64,000 nucleotides of DNA. Source: Nocardiopsis listeri NBRC 13360 (GTDB lineage: Bacteria > Actinomycetota > Actinomycetes > Streptosporangiales > Streptosporangiaceae). The first letter of the stretch is position 1; every line of letters starts with the position of its first letter. Where the stretch lies: positions 1 through 64,000 of the forward strand of contig NZ_BCSH01000043.1 of assembly GCF_001570765.1 (NCBI RefSeq), read 5' to 3'. A model generated the notes under the pieces. It saw only the letters and a program-made list of their open reading frames with translations. It had not been told where the DNA came from and did not search any database. Positions 46,819 to 55,295 of the stretch are shown in pieces. Position numbers and translations under genes: made by a program.

Positions 46819-47196
46819 ATGCGGGTGACCGTACACCTGCCAGGGCTGTTGCGCGCCGCCGCCGACGGGGCCGCCCACGTGCCCTTGGAGGTCGATGACG
46901 ACACCGTGCTGCGCGGGGTGCTGGACGCGCCGACCCACCGCCACCCGGGGCTGGACCGACGGATCCGGGACGATCGCGGTGAGCTGCGCCGATACGTGAA
47001 CGTCTTCGTGGGAGAGGACGAGTGCCGGGCTTTGGGCGACCTGGACGCCCCGGTCCACGAGGGCGCCGACGTGCGGCTGCTGCCCTCCGTGGCCGGGGCT
47101 GAATCCTCACACCGAAACCATGGGACCCGCCGTTCTCACCTGCCCGGCACCGTCGCGGCGGGACTCTCGCAACGCAATTCCTGTGGGCGAAGGTAG
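46819..47196 (+). pseudogene. MoaD/ThiS-like sulfur-carrier gene with lost diglycine terminus
   Basis: The first 93 codons follow the ubiquitin-like sulfur-carrier family: MRVTVHLPGLLRAAADGAAH, LDRRIRDDRGELRRYVNVFV and GADVRLLPSVAG. Working MoaD/ThiS proteins end in Gly-Gly, the thiocarboxylation site. Here the end reads GCC GGG GCT GAA and translation runs 30 codons further to 47196. Inserting one G gives GCC GGG GGC TGA, that is A-G-G-stop, so a single base deletion in a G run has removed both the diglycine and the stop. It begins 1 bp after the BNR-like pseudogene stop. Confidence 0.75.
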
Positions 47197-48326
47197 GTGA
47201 CGCTACGCCAGACCCATTCCAGGGGGCCCGGTCGAAGCCGGCTCAGCCACCAGCGGGCGGCCAGGGCCATCACCACGAAGTAGCCGGTGGCCAGCGCGTA
47301 CTGCGCGAGCATGGGCACCTCGCCCTCGAAGGGCTTCATCAGCAGGAACACCGCGGTGCTGCCCAGGTAGACGGTGAGCGTCATCCGGCCCAGGGGCGCC
47401 AGCGCGCCCAAGGCTCGGGCCACGGCACCGTCACGACGCAGCAGCCACCACACCAGCCCGAGGTAGAACAGGGCCCCGCCCAGGCCGGTCAGCGTGGACG
47501 AGAGGTTGATCATCATCTCGGCCGGCAGCGGGGTCACCGGGACACCATCGGGGCCCAGGATGGGGATGCCGTCGGCATCGAACTCCCTCGGGAAGAGCAG
47601 GTCGGAGACGACCATCAGGCCCATCCCCGGGACCTGTCCGAGCAGTCCGCCCCAGATCATCGGGGCGATGAGCCGATTCGGTCCCGTGGAGTCCGACGAG
47701 AGTTCGGGGCGCCGTGCCAGCCACGCGCCCACGCAGAAGAACCCGAGGGTCTGTGGGATCGGTCCGATCACCATGCCCTGGATCAACCCCGAACCCATGA
47801 AGGGCTCGAACACCGGCGAGAGGAGGAACGCCCCGATCGCGAACCACAGCGGCCGGTTCTGCGACCCCGCCGTCATCAGCGGCAGCAGCGGGGCGAGGAA
47901 CAGCGCGGCGAGCGCGTAGTGGGTGAGGATGTCCCCGCTGAACACCAGCAGGTGCGGGATCCCGAAGAGCACACCGAGGGCGACGTACCGGCGGAGCATG
48001 GTCGCCATGGGGCGCCCACCGCGTCGGGCGACCGAGCCCCAGGCCAGGACCGATCCCGCCCCCAGCAGCACCATCAACATGGCCCGGGCATCACCGGACA
48101 TGAGCAGGTTCAGCCCGGTGTCCAGGATCGACGTGAGAACGCTCGGTTCACGTTCACCGGCCATCTCGGCCGGGAAGACGACGGCGGTCGCGTTCATCAG
48201 GACGACACCGATCATCGCGACCGCGCGGGCGACGTCGAGGAACGCCACCCGTCGACCGGTGTCCGACACGACCGGCGCGGAATCACCGCCGGCCGGCGCG
48301 GCGTCCGGGTTCGTGGCTGTGGTCAA
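47136..48326 (-). CDS. DUF418/YeiB-type polytopic membrane protein
   Basis: 396 aa from a TTG at 48326, chosen because GAAGGGGG precedes it; a frame from 48389 is longer but lacks a site. About nine to ten helices. Family marks: FLDVARAVAMIGVVLMNATA near the start, GDARAMLMVLLGAGSVLAWG (equivalent of the D-G-R-F-x-x-L-F-x-x-L-F-G region), LGRMTLTVYLGSTAVFLL, and the C-terminal ARWWLSRLRPGPLEWVWRSV. Function of the family is unknown; transport or membrane modification has been suggested. Divergent from the sensor kinase gene at 48476. A relic pair of the same two families lies at 4.2-4.8 kb. The 3' end overlaps the read-through tail of the MoaD-like gene. Confidence 0.85.
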   Translation of the reverse strand: MTTATNPDAAPAGGDSAPVVSDTGRRVAFLDVARAVAMIGVVLMNATAVVFPAEMAGEREPSVLTSILDTGLNLLMSGDARAMLMVLLGAGSVLAWGSVARRGGRPMATMLRRYVALGVLFGIPHLLVFSGDILTHYALAALFLAPLLPLMTAGSQNRPLWFAIGAFLLSPVFEPFMGSGLIQGMVIGPIPQTLGFFCVGAWLARRPELSSDSTGPNRLIAPMIWGGLLGQVPGMGLMVVSDLLFPREFDADGIPILGPDGVPVTPLPAEMMINLSSTLTGLGGALFYLGLVWWLLRRDGAVARALGALAPLGRMTLTVYLGSTAVFLLMKPFEGEVPMLAQYALATGYFVVMALAARWWLSRLRPGPLEWVWRSVTYLRPQELRCESPAATVPGR

Positions 48327-48475
48327 GGTGGCGCCCCCTTCGGTTTCAACGAGGGGTCCAGCGTCGCCCGCGCACCGCTTCGCGCACATCCACCGAAAAG
48401 CCGAGACGACCGCCGGCTCGCCTCATACCTTCGGCCGACCCCCGCAGGGGAGCCGGCGACCTAACCTTGGGCGTC

Positions 48476-49696
48476 ATGAACCGTGCCACCCTCACCAACA
48501 GGTTGTACGCCTTCGTCGAACGCAGATCCCGAACCCTGTCGTGGTTGGTGGCGGCGGGGCTGGTCGTCGCGATGCTCGTGGTATCCGTGGAGGACCTGCA
48601 CGAGGTCTTCCGATCGCGTGCGATGGAGGACTGGTTGGGACCACCGCACTCCGCCATGGACTTCGTGCCCTGGGCATCGGGGGCCGTGTGCGCGCTGGTG
48701 GTCTCCCTGGTGGTGTGGCCACGGGTCGGTCCATGGGCCACCATGGCCGCCGGGATACTCGTGTCCACGGTGGTGCTCGGGGCCTCGGTACTGCTGTGGC
48801 CGTTTCCGATGGGAGTGTTCGGATACTCCATGGCCGGAGCGGAGATGCTCGGTCTGCTCATCATGCTCTCCCTGACCGCCCTGCGCTGTCGCCCTTGGCA
48901 GATCCTGTCGGTATCGGTCATGTGCTTCTTCGTGCCCCTGTCCGACTACCTGCGTGAATCCTTCATGCTCGAACCGACCGCCGCGTTGTCGATGGTGCTG
49001 ATGGGGTTGGCGCCCGGTGCGTACCTGCGTTGGCGCGCGGCCGACCGGCGGACCCGGGTACACCGGGTCCGCGCCGAGGAACGGCTGGCGATCGCCCGGG
49101 ACCTGCACGACGTGGTGGCGCACGAGGTGACCGGGATCGTGGTGCGGGTCCAGGCGCTGCGGCACGTGGCCGACCGCAGGCCCGAACTGGTCGGTGAGGC
49201 CCTGCCGGAGATCGAGGAGGCGGGTACTCGGGCCCTGGAGTCGATGCGCGGCATGGTCTCTCGGCTGCGCGGTCCGGAGGAAGCCCTCTTGACGTCCGAC
49301 CCGGTCGACGGACTGCGGGCGCTCGCCGCACCGGCCGAACACGGACGCCCGGAAGTGTCGGTGCGGTTGGAGGGGCCGGTACCGGAACTGCCCGCGGCGG
49401 TCGGCACCGCGGTCTGGCGGATCGCGCAGGAGTCGGTGACGAACGCGCTGCGCCACGCGCGCGGGGCGTCCCGGGTCGACATCGACGTGCGGGCCGACTC
49501 CGACGAGGTGACGCTCCGTGTGGTGGACGACGGCCGGGGCGGGGCGAGGGGCCTTGGTCCCGCCGGGGGCGGTCACGGTCTGGTCGGGATGGGAGAACGG
49601 ACCCGGGTGCTCGGCGGAGAACTGTCCGCCGGCCCCAGCGGACGGGGGTGGACGGTGTCGGCGACGATCCCGGTCCCCAGGAGAGGAACACCTTGA
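48476..49696 (+). CDS. NarL-family sensor histidine kinase
   Basis: 406 aa from ATG 48476. Four or five N-terminal helices (residues about 25-180, for example SWLVAAGLVVAMLVVSVEDL) form a membrane-embedded sensor. The HisKA_3 box is ERLAIARDLHDVVAHEVTGI with the phospho-acceptor His in DLHD. The HATPase domain has VWRIAQESVTNALRHARGAS, VVDDGRGG and GGGHGLVGMGERTRVLGGEL. Autophosphorylates and passes phosphate to the response regulator encoded by the overlapping next gene. The signal is unknown; the divergent DUF418 protein is a plausible target or partner. Confidence 0.93.
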   Translation: MNRATLTNRLYAFVERRSRTLSWLVAAGLVVAMLVVSVEDLHEVFRSRAMEDWLGPPHSAMDFVPWASGAVCALVVSLVVWPRVGPWATMAAGILVSTVVLGASVLLWPFPMGVFGYSMAGAEMLGLLIMLSLTALRCRPWQILSVSVMCFFVPLSDYLRESFMLEPTAALSMVLMGLAPGAYLRWRAADRRTRVHRVRAEERLAIARDLHDVVAHEVTGIVVRVQALRHVADRRPELVGEALPEIEEAGTRALESMRGMVSRLRGPEEALLTSDPVDGLRALAAPAEHGRPEVSVRLEGPVPELPAAVGTAVWRIAQESVTNALRHARGASRVDIDVRADSDEVTLRVVDDGRGGARGLGPAGGGHGLVGMGERTRVLGGELSAGPSGRGWTVSATIPVPRRGTP

Positions 49697-50343
49697 CGAT
49701 TCGGGTACTGCTCGCCGACGACCAGAGCATGGTCCGGACGGGTTTTCGCTACATGCTCGACGCCGAGGACGACATCGCGGTGGTGGGCGAGGCCGGTGAC
49801 GGGGTGGACGCGGTCCGTCTGGCCCGGGAACTCCGCCCGGACGTGGTCCTCATGGACATCCGGATGCCCGGGATCGACGGGTTGGAGGCCACCCGTCGGC
49901 TTGCCGGGCCGGGGCTCGACGACCCGGTGAAGGTGGTCGTGGTGACCACCTTCGACCTGGATGAATACGTGCACGCCGCGTTGACCGGCGGCGCCGTGGG
50001 CTTCCTACTCAAGGACGCGGGGCCGGCGTTGCTGATCGAGTCGGTGCGGGCCGCGGCGCGCGGCGACGCCCTGGTGTCGCCACGGATCACCGTGCGACTG
50101 CTGCGGCACTTCACTCGGCCGACGGCACGGAGGGCCGAACCCGACCCGGGAGGGTTGACCGCCCGCGAACTGGACATCGTGCGCGAGGTGGCGCGTGGTC
50201 TCACCAACACCGAGGTCGCCGCGGAACTGTACGTCACCGTGAGCACGGTCAAGACCCACCTGGCCCGGGTGCAGGAGAAGCTCGGCGCCCGCAACCGGGT
50301 GGAGATCGCCATCTGGGCGCATCGCAACGGTCTGGTCGCCTGA
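49693..50343 (+). CDS. NarL/LuxR-family response regulator
   Basis: 216 aa from a TTG at 49693, overlapping the kinase stop by 4 bp with GGAGAGGAACACC upstream. Receiver domain: VLLADDQSMVRTGFRYML, phospho-acceptor Asp in VVLMDIRMPGIDGLEATRRL, switch Thr in VVVTTFDLDEYV and Lys in GFLLKDAG. The C-terminal LuxR helix-turn-helix is LTARELDIVREVARGLTNTE followed by VAAELYVTVSTVKTHLARVQ. Cognate partner of the kinase. Targets may include the DUF418 gene. Confidence 0.94.
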   Translation: MTIRVLLADDQSMVRTGFRYMLDAEDDIAVVGEAGDGVDAVRLARELRPDVVLMDIRMPGIDGLEATRRLAGPGLDDPVKVVVVTTFDLDEYVHAALTGGAVGFLLKDAGPALLIESVRAAARGDALVSPRITVRLLRHFTRPTARRAEPDPGGLTARELDIVREVARGLTNTEVAAELYVTVSTVKTHLARVQEKLGARNRVEIAIWAHRNGLVA

Positions 50344-50484
50344 GTCGCCTGAACTGTCCCGCTTGACAAAAAAGTGAGCGGGTTCTGACCCTTATGACCC
50401 GTGTCGCCCCCGTACGGACTCATGTGCGGAGCGTGATGATCGTGGGGAATCGCGTTACGACGACACGTCTGCGAGGAATACCCC

Positions 50485-51498
50485 ATGGCCACCATGCGTG
50501 CGGCCCGGTTGAACATCACCGACCGGACCCTGAAGGTCACCGACGTCCCCAAACCGGTACCTGGTCGAGGACAGGTGCTGATCCGGGTGAGGGCCGCGGG
50601 GATCTGCCCGTCCGACGTACACCTGGTCGAGGGCGATCTGTCCCCGCTCTACCTTCGGGGGGATACCGTCACCCCGGGTCACGAGGTGTCCGGCGAGATC
50701 GTGGAGGTCGGCACGGAGGTCCTGGGCCACGAGGTCGGCGGCAGGGTGGCGCTCCGGACCGACGAACACGACCACCGTGGCCGGCTGCTCACCCGCGGGG
50801 TGGACTACGACGGAGGATGGGCCGAGTACGTGTTGGCCAACGAGGACACCCTCGTTCCGATCCCCGACGCCCTGCCGTTCGAACAGGGGGCGATCATCCC
50901 GGGCGCGGTGGCCACGGCCTGGGCCGCGGTCTCCGCCACCGGCGACGTGCGCGCCGCGGAGGCGGTGTGCGTGTGGGGCGCGGGCAGTCTGGGCGTCCAC
51001 GCGGTCCAGCTGCTGCGGATGGTCGGCGCGGCCCCGATCATCGTCGCCGATCCCGACGAGATCGCGCGCAAGCGTTCCCTCGACCATGGCGCCGACGAAG
51101 CCCTCGATCCCACGGCCCCGGACTTCCTCACTCGGATCGGACAGCTCACCCACGGGCGCGGGCTGGACGTCGCCTTCGACTTCGCCGGGGCACCGACCGT
51201 CCGGGAACAGGCCACCCGTGTCCTGGGCGAACACGGGCGGCTCGTGCTGGTCGGACTGGCCGACAAGCCGTTGGAGGTCTCCGGCGGCACCCGCTTCGGT
51301 TACCTGCGCCAACGGATCCTGGGCCACCACGGTTCCGAGCCCGCGCACGTGGTGGAGCTGGTGGACCTGGTGCGCGCCGGACGGGTGGAGTTCTCCCGGT
51401 CCATCAGCGACACGTTCCCGCTGGAACGGGCCCCGGGCGCGGTGGAACGACTGGCCGGACGGTTCGGATCACCGGTCCGCCTGATCCTGCTGCCCTGA
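50485..51498 (+). CDS. Zinc-type MDR alcohol dehydrogenase-like oxidoreductase
   Basis: 337 aa. The catalytic-zinc region has GICPSDVHLVEG (Cys ligand) and VTPGHEVSGEIVEVG (His-Glu). The usual structural-zinc loop with four cysteines is missing: after GGRVALRTDEHDHRG the sequence goes straight to GVDYDGGWAEYVLANEDTLV. Rossmann motif: CVWGAGSLGVHAVQLLRMVG. Therefore a catalytic-zinc-only member of the medium-chain dehydrogenase family; substrate unknown. Single gene, convergent with the zinc-finger SDR gene. Confidence 0.88.
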   Translation: MATMRAARLNITDRTLKVTDVPKPVPGRGQVLIRVRAAGICPSDVHLVEGDLSPLYLRGDTVTPGHEVSGEIVEVGTEVLGHEVGGRVALRTDEHDHRGRLLTRGVDYDGGWAEYVLANEDTLVPIPDALPFEQGAIIPGAVATAWAAVSATGDVRAAEAVCVWGAGSLGVHAVQLLRMVGAAPIIVADPDEIARKRSLDHGADEALDPTAPDFLTRIGQLTHGRGLDVAFDFAGAPTVREQATRVLGEHGRLVLVGLADKPLEVSGGTRFGYLRQRILGHHGSEPAHVVELVDLVRAGRVEFSRSISDTFPLERAPGAVERLAGRFGSPVRLILLP

Positions 51499-51507
51499 GC
51501 CCGCGAC

Positions 51508-52974
51508 CTACCAGTCGCCGGTCCTGTAGTCCTTGAGGAAGCAGCCGTACAGGTCCTCGCCCAGCTCCCCGCGGACGATCGGGTCGTAGACGCGCGCCGC
51601 CCCGTCCTCCAGGTCGAGCGGAGCGTGGAACCCGGCCTCGGCGAGGCGCTCCCGGTCCGGGTGCGGGCGTTCGTCGGTGATCCATCCGGTGTCGACGCTG
51701 GTCATGAGGATGCCGTCGGACTCCAACATCTCCTCGGCGCTGGTCCGGGTGAGCTGGTTCAGCGCGGACTTGGCCATGTTGGTGTGCGGGTGCCCGGGCC
51801 CCTTGTAACCGCGACCGAACACGCCCTCCATCGCGGAAACGTTGACCACGTAGGTACGACGGGCCGGGGAGGCGGCCAGCGCAGGGCGCAGCCGGTTCAC
51901 CAGGAGGAACGGGGCACTGACGTTGCACAGCTGGACTTCGAGCATCTCCACGGGGTCGATCTCCCCTGTCGTCCGCGTCCAGCTGTTGACCGGGGCCAGG
52001 TCGGGGACGAGACCACCGGCGTCGATCGCGCCGCCCGCACGGACCCGGTCGGGATGGGCGGCGCCGGTGGTCAACGCCAGTGAGGTGAGCATCTCGGGAG
52101 TGAGGGTGTGCGGCGCGACGCGGGCGATGTCCGCCTCGTCGGTGCCCTCCAGGGCTTGTGGGCGCACACCTCCGAGTACCAGGGGTTCGGGCAGGCCGTC
52201 TCCGGTGAGCGGTCGGGCCTCCGCGGCGATGAGCGGAGCGTAGGAGTCGGGCGAGCGCCGTACGGTCTGCGCGGCGTTGTTGATGAGGATGTCCAGGTGC
52301 CCGCGCTCGCTCACCGAGTCGGCCAACCGCAGGACCTGGCCGGGGTCGCGCAGGTCGATCCCGACGACGTCGAGCCGGTGCAGCCACCGGTCGCTGTCGG
52401 GCATCGCGGCGAAGCGGCGCACGGCGTCGTTGGGGAAGCGCGTGGTGATGGTGGTGTGGGCGCCGTCGCGTAGCAGCCGCAGCGCGATGTACATGCCGAT
52501 CTTGGCGCGGCCACCGGTCAGCAGGGCACGGCGACCGGTGAGGTCGGTCCGGGCGTTGCGGCGTTCCCGGTTGAAGGCCGCGCACCCCGGACACAGCTGG
52601 TGGTAGAAGGCGTCGACCTCGCGGTACTTCTGCTTGCACACGTAACAGGGACGGGCCTTGCGCAGCACCCCGGCGAGTGCTCCGGTGGTGCCGCTGGTGA
52701 GCGCGCGACCGTTGGTCTCGTCGTCGATCCGGTCCGGCGCCGCGGTGGCCGTGGCGGCCATGACGGAGCTGTCGTGGAGCTTCTCCGCGGCTCGGCGTTC
52801 CTTACGGCGGCGTTCCTTGACGGCCTTGAAGAGACCGGAGGTGGCCCGTTGCAGGGTGAGCGAGTCCTCGTGGTCGGGAGGCAGCTTCTCGGCCTTCGCG
52901 AGGACCTCCAGGCACCTCCGAAGCTCCTCCGGGTCGATCCCGTCGGCCGTCACCCTGGTCATCGTCTCCGTCAT
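51508..52974 (-). CDS. Short-chain dehydrogenase with N-terminal zinc finger
   Basis: 488 aa; ATG at 52974 (in-frame GTGs just upstream are alternatives). The first 120 residues are helical and basic (SGLFKAVKERRRKERRAAEK). A four-cysteine module CYVCKQKYREVDAFYHQLCP followed by GCAAFN is a C-x2-C/C-x2-C zinc ribbon. The rest is an SDR: TGRRALLTGGRAKIGMYIAL (T-G-x3-x-I-G), LDILINNAAQTVRR (NNAA), NVSAMEGVF (Ser), and the Y-x3-K equivalent is H-x3-K (HPHTNMAKSALNQLTRTS), so the catalytic tyrosine appears replaced. An insertion of about 80 residues lies mid-domain. Function unknown. Confidence 0.85.
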   Translation of the reverse strand: MTETMTRVTADGIDPEELRRCLEVLAKAEKLPPDHEDSLTLQRATSGLFKAVKERRRKERRAAEKLHDSSVMAATATAAPDRIDDETNGRALTSGTTGALAGVLRKARPCYVCKQKYREVDAFYHQLCPGCAAFNRERRNARTDLTGRRALLTGGRAKIGMYIALRLLRDGAHTTITTRFPNDAVRRFAAMPDSDRWLHRLDVVGIDLRDPGQVLRLADSVSERGHLDILINNAAQTVRRSPDSYAPLIAAEARPLTGDGLPEPLVLGGVRPQALEGTDEADIARVAPHTLTPEMLTSLALTTGAAHPDRVRAGGAIDAGGLVPDLAPVNSWTRTTGEIDPVEMLEVQLCNVSAPFLLVNRLRPALAASPARRTYVVNVSAMEGVFGRGYKGPGHPHTNMAKSALNQLTRTSAEEMLESDGILMTSVDTGWITDERPHPDRERLAEAGFHAPLDLEDGAARVYDPIVRGELGEDLYGCFLKDYRTGDW

Positions 52975-53171
52975 CACCACACCCGCCGCTGTTCCTGATG
53001 CCCGCTTGGCCGGGCCAACAGGAACCTTATGCGCAGATTCGGACCGGGACGCCCGGCTCCTCCGACCACCTGATTCGTATTCGCGCCCATGAGAGGCGAC
53101 CATGAGGGAGCATGTGGGAGTCAGCGTCGACATGTGCGGCACGAGAGGTGTCCGCCGATGAGGGAGGAACC

Positions 53172-53729
53172 ATGTCCCGGCCCGTTTCCGGACCGAGTAC
53201 GGCGGAGCGCGAATTCGTGGTGCTGCTGGACGAGGAGCACCGCCCCACCGGTTCGGCGGACAAGGCCGTCGTGCACACCGAGGACACCCCGCTGCACCTG
53301 GCGTTCTCCAGCTACATCTTCGGCCCGGACGGCCGGGTGCTCTTCACCCGTCGCGCACTGGGCAAGACCACCTGGCCGGGGGTGTGGACCAACAGCTGCT
53401 GTGGCCACCCGGCCCCGGAGGAGTCGATTCCGGACGCGATCCGCCGCAGGGCGCGACAGGAACTGGGGATCGGGTTGACCGAGATCACCGACGCCCTGCC
53501 GGACTTCCGGTACCGGGCGATCTCGGCCGAGGGCATCGTGGAGAACGAGTTCTGCCCGGTGTTCTGGGCACGCACCGAGGACGAACCCGCTCCGAACCCC
53601 GACGAGGTGGCCGAATACGCGTGGGCGGACTGGGATGGCGTGGTCGCCCTCGCCGAAGGCGCCCCCTGGACGATCAGTCCGTGGGCCGTCGAGCAGATCC
53701 CGCGTCTGAACGCGGTACGGAGGGGTTGA
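53172..53729 (+). CDS. idi: Isopentenyl-diphosphate delta-isomerase, type I
   Basis: 185 aa; ATG at 53172 after GGGAGGAACC. Interconverts IPP and DMAPP for isoprenoid synthesis. Nudix-like fold with the active-site Cys in TWPGVWTNSCCGHPAPEE, metal ligands His in PLHLAFSSYIF and the CGHP, the Glu-rich RRRARQELGIGL and ENEFCPVFWARTEDEP carrying the second Glu pair. The C-terminal WTISPWAVEQIP is conserved. Apparently monocistronic and divergent from the zinc-finger SDR gene. Confidence 0.94.
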   Translation: MSRPVSGPSTAEREFVVLLDEEHRPTGSADKAVVHTEDTPLHLAFSSYIFGPDGRVLFTRRALGKTTWPGVWTNSCCGHPAPEESIPDAIRRRARQELGIGLTEITDALPDFRYRAISAEGIVENEFCPVFWARTEDEPAPNPDEVAEYAWADWDGVVALAEGAPWTISPWAVEQIPRLNAVRRG

Positions 53730-54005
53730 TCGGGTTGTTTCAGGGCCTCCGCTAGCACTTCGTCCCGCCCATCACCCGCCACCAACCCTCAACGGACGCC
53801 TACGGCGCAGCCTTGTCGGGGGGTTCGGGGCCTTTGCAGAGGGATTCGGGTTTCAAGCGACACAGCATCGTCGTCCACGCCTGACGCTCGTTCCTCGCTA
53901 GCGGCTCGACTCCTCTTGCACAGTGTTGGAACAAACCCAGGCTCTCCGGCCCCGAACGGGTGACCCCCCGTGGTGCGGGCCCAGCGACCGTCCCCACCTG
54001 GGCGG

Positions 54006-54305
54006 TCAGTCCTCCCAGGTGGGGTCGTAGCGGGGGTGGCCTCGGTAGACGGCGGCCAGGTACTTCACCGCGAGCCGCCAGGCCAGCAATTCCGACCAGG
54101 GATCGCCCTTGACCTTCGCGGCCGTTCCGGAGGCGTCCAGGATGCGCATGCTCTCGGCGTGCGCCTCGGTGTAGCCCTGGACGATCTTGCGTTTGGCCGC
54201 GACTTCGGCCAGGGCTCTCTCCCGACCGCGCGAACCCACGGGTACGGCTTTGGACGCGCGTTCGTCCTCATCGAGACGTTCCTTCAGGAACTCGACGATG
54301 GTCAA
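54006..54305 (-). CDS. DUF6221-like small protein
   Basis: 99 aa from a TTG at 54305 with AGGAGG about ten bases upstream. Pattern IVEFLKERLDEDERASKA, then ALAEVAAKRKIVQGYTEAHA and the C-terminal LAVKYLAAVYRGHPRYDPTW, typical of the DUF6221 family of small actinomycete proteins (several also in phages). Almost wholly helical and soluble. Function unknown. The 275 bases between it and idi show no gene. Confidence 0.75.
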   Translation of the reverse strand: MTIVEFLKERLDEDERASKAVPVGSRGRERALAEVAAKRKIVQGYTEAHAESMRILDASGTAAKVKGDPWSELLAWRLAVKYLAAVYRGHPRYDPTWED

Positions 54306-54424
54306 CGGACAACCCCTCCTCTGTCCCCCAATTCGCTACATAAGGTTCAGTATCTGCCATAAGGCTCATTCGAGCCACCCCGGCAGACCCCCGTCGACCG
54401 CTGTTCTCCGAGTGCTCTTCCCGC

Positions 54425-55252
54425 TTAGTCGCACCCCTCGAATTGGGGCACGCTGCGGACCACTTCGAGGCCGGTCTCGCCGAACCACTTGTCGAGCAGT
54501 TCGGACGCCGTCTCGTCCTGGTACATCTCTCCGACCGCCTTGTTCACGGCCTCACAGGCGGCCACGTCGCCATAGGGCAATCCGACCCCGTACTTCTCGT
54601 CGGTGAAGGGATTGTTGACCAGTCGGAAACCGTCCGGGTTCTCGGCGAGGTAACCGGCGAGGATCAAATTGTCGGTGGACACCGCGTCCACGTCCCCCTC
54701 GGCGAGACGCTCCACGCAGGCGCTGTAACTCTTCGCCTCCTGTAGCTCGGACACCTCGATCCCGAGTCCGTCGGTGATCCGCCGCACCGAGTTGGAGCCC
54801 TCCCCCTGACAGACGCTGCGCCCCTCGAGGTCATGGACCCCGGACACCTCGCTCTCGTCGGCGTGCACCAGGACGTCCTGCTTGGCCACGTAGTACGGGC
54901 CGCCGAAGGTCACCTCGGTCTTGCGGGCCGGGGTGATGGAGTAGGTCGCCACGACCATGTCCACCTCGCCACTGATCAGCTTGTCCTCGCGTTCGGCCGA
55001 GGTGACCCCTACCAGCTCCACGTCGGTGACACCCAACCGTTCGGCGATCTCTTGGGCCACGTCCACGTCGAACCCGACGATCTCCCCCTCCACGTCCAGG
55101 CCCAACCCGGGCTGGTCGGCCTTGACCCCGATGGTCAACGACTCCGCGTCCACCAGGGACTCCCGCACCTGCGCCGAACAGGCGGGGGACACCAGCGCCG
55201 CCGAGGCGACCAATGCCGCCACGGACCACGCGCGAGGACGTCCGAACCACAT
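54425..55252 (-). CDS. glnH: GlnH-like amino-acid-binding lipoprotein
   Basis: 275 aa from ATG 55252, which places the signal peptide (AWSVAALVASAALVSPACSA) at the start; an in-frame ATG lies at 55282. The lipobox is SPAC. Solute-binding family 3: LTIGVKADQPGLGLDVEGEI followed by GFDVDVAQEIAERLG, then ATYSITPARKTEVTFGGPYY and DNLILAGYLA. No ABC permease or ATPase gene is adjacent. Instead it ends an operon with a GlnX-like sensor and PknG, matching the mycobacterial GlnH-GlnX-PknG arrangement in which GlnH binds Asp/Asn/Glu/Gln outside the cell and signals through GlnX. Confidence 0.87.
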   Translation of the reverse strand: MWFGRPRAWSVAALVASAALVSPACSAQVRESLVDAESLTIGVKADQPGLGLDVEGEIVGFDVDVAQEIAERLGVTDVELVGVTSAEREDKLISGEVDMVVATYSITPARKTEVTFGGPYYVAKQDVLVHADESEVSGVHDLEGRSVCQGEGSNSVRRITDGLGIEVSELQEAKSYSACVERLAEGDVDAVSTDNLILAGYLAENPDGFRLVNNPFTDEKYGVGLPYGDVAACEAVNKAVGEMYQDETASELLDKWFGETGLEVVRSVPQFEGCD

Positions 55253-55295
55253 GTGCGTGTTCACCTCCATCCGACCGTTCATCTCGATCAGTCCG

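Noticed and set aside
50358-50383. CCCGCT...AGCGGG hairpin with an A-run loop as terminator of the two-component operon
   Set aside because: Only six base pairs with a long loop and no following T-run; too weak to list.
53730-54005. Short open frames between idi and the DUF6221 gene
   Set aside because: No start-site support, domain or codon bias; treated as non-coding.
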